The position numbers and the translations under genes are program-made. Shown one piece after another: positions 37,837 through 43,219 of a DNA stretch of 43,219 nucleotides. The notes under the pieces were generated by a model, which was given only the letters and a program-made list of their open reading frames with translations, searched no databases and had not been told where the DNA came from. Position 1 is the first letter of the stretch. The number at the start of each line of letters is the position of its first letter. Source of the stretch: a virus; the IMG/VR virus record IMGVR_UViG_3300005529_000017, positions 1 through 43,219 of that record; one strand, 5' to 3'.

Positions 37837-40184
37837 GTCAAAACGCCTTTCTCAATCGTGCCGCGACCGGCCGCCGCGCGCAGCGCCTGGAGCTTCACGC
37901 GCCCTTGCGTGTTGCTCAGTTCGATTTGGAAGCTGCGCGATTGCCGGTTGGAAATGCGGAAAGTTTCGATGGACTCCTGAAAATAATTGAGCACCACGCC
38001 GCTGCCCAACTTCAGGCCGCCGTTGGGAATCACGACGCTGTAGTCTTCCCGGTCCGGCGTGGCAAAATCATTGTTCACGTTGGTGCTCACCCAGGCCGCT
38101 GCATCGAACGGCCGGTAATAGTGCGTGCGGCTGCGCGTGGAATCCGTGGCCACGTTCTTGGTTTTGGCCGGACCGGCGGAAATGAAGTTCAGCGTGTATT
38201 TGGGGTTCCAGGTTTGCAGCACCACCGCCATTTCCACGGCGCGCGCCTGCCCCTTGTCCGCTTTGAAATAAGCGCGGCTCAGCGCGTAGGTGCTGACTTC
38301 GGTGAGCGCAAGCCCGGTGCTGCTGGAGCTGGACCCCACCTGATCCCCAAAATCGCTTTCTTCCATCAAACTCACGTAACCGTCATTGCCCAGGAACAGC
38401 AGCCGCTCGGTGCCGTTCACTTGCATCTTGAACAATTCTTTGGGGACGATGGCCGCGCCGTCATCGCGCCCAACCCACCCGCCGCCGGGCAGCCGGGAAG
38501 CGGAAACAAAATCGTGGACGAGGATGCAATTGTTTTGGGTGGCGGTGGAGTCCAGCGGCACGGCCGCGTATAAGCAGCTGTTCCAGTTCTCCAGCCGGAT
38601 TTGATCCGCGTATGCCCAGTTGATGCGGTCAACCAATTTCTGGATCGGCGCGGACAGCGGCACGTCGATGCTGACAAGCTTCCCCTGCTCCGTTTGCCGG
38701 ATGCTCACCACGCCGCGCTTGCTGGACATAAACAGAACGTCCTGCCCCGCCAGCGTGGCCGCGCCGCGCGCCGCCAGCCCGTAGGATTGCGAGCGGAAGT
38801 CCAGGGACAGATTGGACAAATCGAAGCCCACATTGGAAAGCACGCCCCAGGAGCGGCCCTTAAACACAATCACCGTGTCTTCGTTGAATTTCAGCAGGTC
38901 AACGATTTCGTCTTCGCTTCCCTGGTTGATGCGGAATTCATTTGAAAAATCAAAATGAATGTCATCCAGGTAATCGGTCGCCACGATGTAATCTTTCTTC
39001 TTCAACGTAAGCCCGCTGAACGTGGCGTAATTGTCCGCGCTGCTGGGCTCAAAAGCCGTGGGCACGAGCAGGCGGTTATTGACGTAAAGCGCGTTGTCCG
39101 CATTCGGCAGAATGTTGTAAACGCGGCTCCAGGCTTCGGGGTTGGAATCCGGAGACTGCCCGGCCAGCGTCAAGGAATTGCGCGCCGTAATGGTGCCCGT
39201 GGCGGGCGACGTGCCGGAACCGGCAAACGTGTAAGTGAACGTGTTAACGCCCGTCACCGTAATCGTGTAAGTGCCGTTGTATTCCGTCTGCGTTGCGCCC
39301 GCGATGGTGACGGTCTGGCCGGTGGTGAATCCGTGATTGTTCTTCGTGGCCGTGGCCGTGGTGGCAGCGCTGGTAAGTGACGTGAGCGTAATCAGCGTGC
39401 CGAGCGCTTTCCAGTAGTAAGCAAAATTGGACGCGGTGATGGTGCCGGTCGCAGGCGTGGCGGGCGTGCCGCTCACCGGATACGTGTAGGTGGAATCATC
39501 CACCACCGTAATCGGCGCGCGCACGTTGTATTCCGTTTGTGCCGCGCCGCTGTGCGTAATGTCAGCGCCGGAAATATATCCGTGCGGGTCCGTGGTCGTC
39601 ACCGTGGCGGTGGTGCTCACCCGCGTAATGGACGCCACGGAGATGAACGGACCGTATGCCACTTCAGCGCCGACGGCGTAACTGCTGCCCGAGGACCAGT
39701 GCGCCACCACGTCCAGGAACCCGTTGTCAAAGTCCGCCATTCTCAGCGGCGCGAGATACTGGCCGCGGAAGCAATACAGATTGCTGAACGCTTGCACGAA
39801 CGTGCAATTGCCTTTGATGGTGACGCCGTTGGGGATGGGAATGGACACCGGCTGATTGTTCGGACGCGACCGCCAAATCAAACCGTCCGCCGCCACCACT
39901 TCCCATTCCGTGGAGCTGGGATCGCGGAACACGCCGGAGCCGTAAACCGCGCCCCACGAATTCACTTTCATGGACGCGGACGCGTCCACGCGGTTCGCCC
40001 AGGCGGGCTTGAACACGCACTTGCGCGTCTGCGGAATGAAATCGTAGAAGCGCAGATTGCGCGCATCGTTCAGGAAACTTTCCGGCAGCGTGCGCGGGTC
40101 CCGCATGTCCACGCCAAGGAAAGAATCATCGCCCTGATCGATCAGCGCGGGGTAACGGTCCGTGATGACGTCGGAAGCAGGCAT
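37833..40184 (-). CDS. Tail nozzle protein (T7 gp12-like), 783 aa
   Basis: ATG at 40184 overlaps the TAA of the holin-like gene (TAATG). The length is close to T7 gp12 (794). The N-terminal segment (DVITDRYPALIDQGDDSF, LNDARNLRFYDF) and the late beta-propeller-like region (YIVATDYLDDIHFDF, VIVFKGRSWGVLSN, GYVSLMEESDFG) fit the nozzle. Residues about 181-250 and 262-333 are two copies of an Ig-like insertion (HGY/HGF, AGATQTEYNGTY pattern) that T7 lacks. It completes the tail below the adaptor. Confidence 0.7.
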   Translation of the reverse strand: MPASDVITDRYPALIDQGDDSFLGVDMRDPRTLPESFLNDARNLRFYDFIPQTRKCVFKPAWANRVDASASMKVNSWGAVYGSGVFRDPSSTEWEVVAADGLIWRSRPNNQPVSIPIPNGVTIKGNCTFVQAFSNLYCFRGQYLAPLRMADFDNGFLDVVAHWSSGSSYAVGAEVAYGPFISVASITRVSTTATVTTTDPHGYISGADITHSGAAQTEYNVRAPITVVDDSTYTYPVSGTPATPATGTITASNFAYYWKALGTLITLTSLTSAATTATATKNNHGFTTGQTVTIAGATQTEYNGTYTITVTGVNTFTYTFAGSGTSPATGTITARNSLTLAGQSPDSNPEAWSRVYNILPNADNALYVNNRLLVPTAFEPSSADNYATFSGLTLKKKDYIVATDYLDDIHFDFSNEFRINQGSEDEIVDLLKFNEDTVIVFKGRSWGVLSNVGFDLSNLSLDFRSQSYGLAARGAATLAGQDVLFMSSKRGVVSIRQTEQGKLVSIDVPLSAPIQKLVDRINWAYADQIRLENWNSCLYAAVPLDSTATQNNCILVHDFVSASRLPGGGWVGRDDGAAIVPKELFKMQVNGTERLLFLGNDGYVSLMEESDFGDQVGSSSSSTGLALTEVSTYALSRAYFKADKGQARAVEMAVVLQTWNPKYTLNFISAGPAKTKNVATDSTRSRTHYYRPFDAAAWVSTNVNNDFATPDREDYSVVIPNGGLKLGSGVVLNYFQESIETFRISNRQSRSFQIELSNTQGRVKLQALRAAAGRGTIEKGVLT

Positions 40185-40726
40185 TATTTGGGAACCGGAG
40201 CCGCGGATTTGACGGCCGCACCCACCGCCGCGCCCACCACGTCCCCAACCAACGTATTCAGGTTGGTGGAGCTGGCGGACTCGTTCAGCGTGCCGATGGA
40301 CGTTCCGGAAACCCACGCGTTGCTGGTCGGGCCGCCGGTGGTGTTGCGGAATTTGGTCAGCTGCGATTGCGAATCGAAGAGCGTGTAAGCGCGCACCACC
40401 GTGCGTTCACTCGTGATGCCCTTGCCGTCCGTGGTTTTGTCCGTCACGGAGCGCACGTAAGCGCAGCCGCTGGACCACACCGCGAGCAAAAGCAAAACAC
40501 CAAGCACGCTGCCGGTGGTCCCCACGCTGGGCATGGGCGGCGCGGTGGGCGGGTCGGACTTGTGCGCGAAGTGGCTCCAGGCCGCCGCCGCAATCAGCAG
40601 CACGAGGCCGATTACGTCTTCACTGTTCACGATGCTGGCCGCCTTGGTTGCGCCGTGCGTGGCCAAAGCGGAGCCCGCGATTTTAAGGACGGTGCGGACG
40701 GCAGATAAAAATTGGTCCTGGTTCAT
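40184..40726 (-). CDS. Holin-like protein with C-terminal lipoprotein-like part, 180 aa
   Basis: Residues 1-55 resemble Pam3_gp28-type holins (SAVRTVLKIAGSALATHG, then DVIGLVLLIAAAAWSHF). Residues 72-88 are a second hydrophobic segment (SVLGVLLLLAVWSS) followed by GC, a lipobox-like cysteine. A Ser/Thr-rich periplasmic-type domain follows. An internal ATG (residue 65) could start the lipoprotein alone. This looks like holin plus outer-spanin features in one frame. Lysis role inferred from context. Confidence 0.6.
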   Translation of the reverse strand: MNQDQFLSAVRTVLKIAGSALATHGATKAASIVNSEDVIGLVLLIAAAAWSHFAHKSDPPTAPPMPSVGTTGSVLGVLLLLAVWSSGCAYVRSVTDKTTDGKGITSERTVVRAYTLFDSQSQLTKFRNTTGGPTSNAWVSGTSIGTLNESASSTNLNTLVGDVVGAAVGAAVKSAAPVPK

Positions 40727-40959
40727 GGTTGGTTGCGTTTGCGTTCTTCCACGTGCGCCGCGATGCGGGCCGTGGTTTCATTCAGCGTTTTCAGTTCTTC
40801 GGAATGCCGGGCCACGGTATCCGCGGTGGCATCCACCTTTTGCTTCAGCTGGCCAAACCAGACGGCGGCCAGAATCAAACCGACAATGATCGCCACGCCG
40901 TCAAAAGAAATGGACGGCGTGAAGCGGAAACCTTTTCCAGTGCGTTCAACATTGCTCAT
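40723..40959 (-). CDS. Membrane plus coiled-coil protein, inner-spanin-like, 78 aa
   Basis: ATG at 40959 (MSNVERTGKG). One transmembrane helix near residues 20-37 (GVAIIVGLILAAVWF). A continuous coiled coil follows (QKVDATADTVARHSEELKTLNETTARI). This is the layout of inner-membrane spanins and of some XhlA-like lysis proteins. ATGA overlap with the holin-like gene, which carries the lipobox partner. Spanin assignment is inference. Confidence 0.6.
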   Translation of the reverse strand: MSNVERTGKGFRFTPSISFDGVAIIVGLILAAVWFGQLKQKVDATADTVARHSEELKTLNETTARIAAHVEERKRNQP

Positions 40960-41264
40960 TTGGTTGCGGGTCCGGATTCGATTAACGTTTCCCAGTCCAC
41001 CGCCGTCACCGTGAAGGCGTGGAGCAGCCCATCGTTTGCATTGGTCATTGCAAAATGTGTGTTCGGCGTGGAGCCCACCAACTTCCACCCGTTTGTCAGC
41101 CACGCCGTCGTCACCACGTCACACCGCAGGACAATCACGCCGTTGGCATTTGCCCAATACGGCTTCGGCGCGGCCACCGTCTGCTCGTAAACGCGGTAAA
41201 ACACCCGCTCGGGTTGCGGATGTTTCCAGCTCAACGTGATTAGGCTGGCGAGCAACAGGATCAT
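40956..41264 (-). CDS. Fibronectin-III-like small exported protein, 102 aa
   Basis: A short N-terminal hydrophobic stretch (MILLLASLITL) could serve as a signal or anchor. The remainder fits a single FN3 domain: SWKHPQPERVFYRVYEQT, TNGWKLVGSTPN, then LLHAFTVTAVDW. FN3 and Ig-like domains on phage proteins often bind carbohydrates on cell surfaces. It is coupled by ATGA to the glycosidase gene, so it may be an adhesion partner of that enzyme. Confidence 0.6.
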   Translation of the reverse strand: MILLLASLITLSWKHPQPERVFYRVYEQTVAAPKPYWANANGVIVLRCDVVTTAWLTNGWKLVGSTPNTHFAMTNANDGLLHAFTVTAVDWETLIESGPATK

Positions 41265-43219
41265 GGAACCTTGCGATGCCGGTTTGCTTGGTAACGGTTA
41301 ATAATGGCGTTGTAATTCAGCAGCTGCGCGCGCGACCACGCGCCGCCGGTGGACACCCACAGCACGCGGATATTGGAACGCTGATCGTCGGTAAAGCCGG
41401 TGAACTTCCGGCCGAACAAAGTGAAGTTGGCATCGGGCAGGCCGGACGACGCCGTGGTGGTCAGCGCCGCGTAGCTGCCGCGCACGCTGGCCGCGCCGGT
41501 GGTGGAGCCCGTGCGCGTTGCGCACAGCGGGCCGCGAAAATCTCCGCTCACGCCATCGCCGGACGTGCAATCGTTGTTATCCGGACCACACGCGAGCAGG
41601 TTTCCGCCGCCGTCATTATACAACCCCACGCGCACCGTGCCGCCGCCGTTCATGGAAGACATGAACCACATGGCGGCGGGCGTCTGTCCGGCCACAGTCT
41701 GGCTGGCCGAATAAATGTAAATGTGCGCCGAGTCCTGTTTGTAAACGCCGGTGTTGGTGGGCGCGTAGCCCAAATCGCCGGACACGTTGGTGCCGTCACC
41801 ACCCATGCCGGTGGTGGCGTTGAACGTGGGCGCGCCGGTCCAGGTGATGCGCCGCAGATTCTTGAATGAAAGCGAGCACGCGTTGCTCGTGGCGTCCGGC
41901 ACCACATAGAAGTCATCCAGGTTCGTATAGGGAATCACGCCCAGGTAAGGCGTGTTCAGCTCGTCATACACCTGCTGAATGTCCGCAATCTCCTGCGGAT
42001 CGGTGATACCGGCCACCGTGCAATAATTGGAAACCGCATTCGCCCAGGGAACGCGCGTGAACAGCGGGAGCACCATGCCGTTGGAAATGACGTATTGGTA
42101 ATTGGTGGAGCCCAGGTAAATCGTATTGGTGAACACGCGCGGCACCGGACCCGGATACAATTTGAAAAGCGCCGATTCCGAATTCTTGCCGCCGGACGCA
42201 CCCAGCGTGTAAGTGAAATCCGCGCCGGGATACATGGCCACCCACTGATTGCTGACACAGTCGTAAACGGAATACGTGCCCTGACTGAGCGGCAGGTAAG
42301 ACAGCAGCGCATTGGTGAAGTTCAGCGTAACCGTAACGTTCGTGGTGCGGTCCCGGTTGATAATGGCCATGTAATAATTGGGACCGTTGGGACCACCGCT
42401 GGCCTTTACGTAAACGTCCGTGCCGTTGGTAGTGAGCACGCGCGTAACCGGGTAAGCCTCGGCCTGACACGCCAGCATGTCCTCGTTGGTGGTGTAACTG
42501 AAGCCGCTCAGCGACGGCAGAATCACACCGTTGGGATCGCCAACGCCCCACAACATGGGACTGGAAAACATGGCAATTAGAATCAGGTGGGCTTTCAACC
42601 CGATGTCATTGGACTGCGCGCCGGTCCCCGCAAAGTAAACCGTGTCTAAATCGGAAATCGGATCATTCAGCAGCCCGTTGGTGGCGGCGTTATCCGACCA
42701 GCCAATGAGGTTCGCGAAGGAACTTAAATCGCCGTCTGTCACGCCACGCAGCGCGTTCACGATCGTGCGCATCCGCGCGGGCGGCGCGCCGAGCGTAGGA
42801 GACCACGAGCCAAACCGGTAAAACGTTTTGGCCAGCCGGTTGGTGTCCAGCGTGGCGGCGGCGCGATACCACAGCGTCGGGCCGGCGGTGTCGATGTCCC
42901 CTTTCATTCCATCAAAGCCCAGGTTCACGAGCCGTTGCACGTCCCGCTCGATGTAAGGACCGCTTCCCGGCATTTCACCGCTGCGCGTGGTGACGTTGCC
43001 GTCGTCAATGTAGCCAATGACGCCCCAGCCCTGCGCGTGCGCGAAGTCAATGAAGTTGGTGGGCCACTTGTTATTGTTCGTCTGCCAAACAAGGTCGCCA
43101 TTGATCCGGTTGGTTTCCGCCCAGCCGTCATCGAGCAACAGCAGCGGTTGCACACCGGCCCGGCTCCACGCCGCGTATTGGCCATTGGATTTGGCGGACA
43201 GAATCAGGTTGCTCGCGAT
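41261..43219 (-). CDS. GH27-like secreted glycosidase, main part (N-terminus at 285-1)
   Basis: Together with 1-285 this gives 717 residues. The glycosidase core shows GH27 (alpha-galactosidase) landmarks: LLLLDDGW near 91-98, KWPTNFIDFAHAQGWGVIGY at 116-135, and GFDGMKGDID at 166-175, where D173 aligns with the catalytic nucleophile of KxDNC. TDGDL near 226-230 may hold the acid/base, and SSPMLWG...NEDMLACQAE at 284-319 matches the end of the barrel. The C-terminal 300 residues are beta-rich, lectin-like. A signal peptide predicts export. It may degrade host surface polysaccharide or assist release; substrate unknown. Confidence 0.7.
   Translation of the reverse strand: MASNLILSAKSNGQYAAWSRAGVQPLLLLDDGWAETNRINGDLVWQTNNNKWPTNFIDFAHAQGWGVIGYIDDGNVTTRSGEMPGSGPYIERDVQRLVNLGFDGMKGDIDTAGPTLWYRAAATLDTNRLAKTFYRFGSWSPTLGAPPARMRTIVNALRGVTDGDLSSFANLIGWSDNAATNGLLNDPISDLDTVYFAGTGAQSNDIGLKAHLILIAMFSSPMLWGVGDPNGVILPSLSGFSYTTNEDMLACQAEAYPVTRVLTTNGTDVYVKASGGPNGPNYYMAIINRDRTTNVTVTLNFTNALLSYLPLSQGTYSVYDCVSNQWVAMYPGADFTYTLGASGGKNSESALFKLYPGPVPRVFTNTIYLGSTNYQYVISNGMVLPLFTRVPWANAVSNYCTVAGITDPQEIADIQQVYDELNTPYLGVIPYTNLDDFYVVPDATSNACSLSFKNLRRITWTGAPTFNATTGMGGDGTNVSGDLGYAPTNTGVYKQDSAHIYIYSASQTVAGQTPAAMWFMSSMNGGGTVRVGLYNDGGGNLLACGPDNNDCTSGDGVSGDFRGPLCATRTGSTTGAASVRGSYAALTTTASSGLPDANFTLFGRKFTGFTDDQRSNIRVLWVSTGGAWSRAQLLNYNAIINRYQANRHRKVP
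43130..43219. repeat. Terminal direct repeat, right copy
   Basis: Identical to bases 1-90. The frame of the glycosidase gene is continuous through the join, starting at 285 and running past base 1 into 43129. The duplication is therefore an overlap of one circular sequence, or a terminal redundancy, rather than two separate genes. Confidence 0.95.

Noticed and set aside
1-43219. Full reassignment of TAG to an amino acid
   Set aside because: TAG ends several genes at sensible places, including the interlocked convergent pair at 29578-29581 and overlapping pairs at 11872 and 36880 where readthrough would run out of frame. Only local readthrough remains possible.
1-43219. CRISPR array, insertion sequence or rRNA
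   Set aside because: No regularly spaced repeats with spacers, no transposase and no rRNA-like segments were seen.

Overview
The window is a tightly packed bacteriophage genome and appears complete. Bases 1-90 are repeated exactly at 43130-43219, so the sequence closes into a circle of 43,129 bp. A 717-residue gene becomes whole across that join. A tyrosine recombinase next to a repeat-rich attP candidate marks it as temperate. The head-tail genes (about 780-residue nozzle-like protein, internal virion proteins in T7 gene 13-14-15-16-like order, no tape measure, no sheath) point to a short-tailed, podovirus-type virion. No RNA polymerase or DNA polymerase gene was recognised. The G+C-rich DNA does not identify the host; a Gram-negative host is suggested by spanin-like genes.

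Layout. (1) 285 down to 1, continuing as 43219 down to 41261, and on to 29578, plus 5027-285: the late minus-strand operon. It holds scaffold, major capsid protein, a possible decoration protein, an adaptor candidate, a secreted GH27-like glycosidase, a lysis group (spanin- and holin-like membrane proteins), nozzle, fibre, and four internal virion proteins, the last being 1543 residues with an HExxH motif. (2) 5229-7737: nine small plus-strand genes inserted between portal and scaffold. (3) 22424 down to 7734: minus-strand early and middle genes. They run from a ribbon-helix-helix (RHH) regulator, an HTH protein and a TerS-like protein through replication (primase, orphan DNA methyltransferase, DnaB-like helicase), then TerL, many small accessory proteins, and portal. 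(4) 22518-29581: plus-strand genes. They comprise a 36-residue leader gene, a second RHH-like protein, the integrase, a three-finger C2H2 zinc protein, a run of small zinc-ribbon proteins, attP and a small HTH protein.

Control. The divergent region at 22425-22517 carries two copies of CATACTATTTCATAC, one inside a sigma70-like promoter. Related copies with the same 10-bp spacing lie at 5217, 12637 and 23268, each next to a gene start, suggesting a small regulon run by one of the RHH proteins. A separate 60-bp element is duplicated upstream of portal and scaffold. GGATACTAA repeats surround a tRNA 5' half (CAT anticodon) at 28850-29124.

Two tRNA-like genes have six-base anticodon loops ending CUAA. 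Four of the five TAG-terminated genes with a non-overlapping downstream neighbour are in frame with that neighbour, which raises the possibility of amber readthrough. This is a hypothesis, not a demonstrated property.
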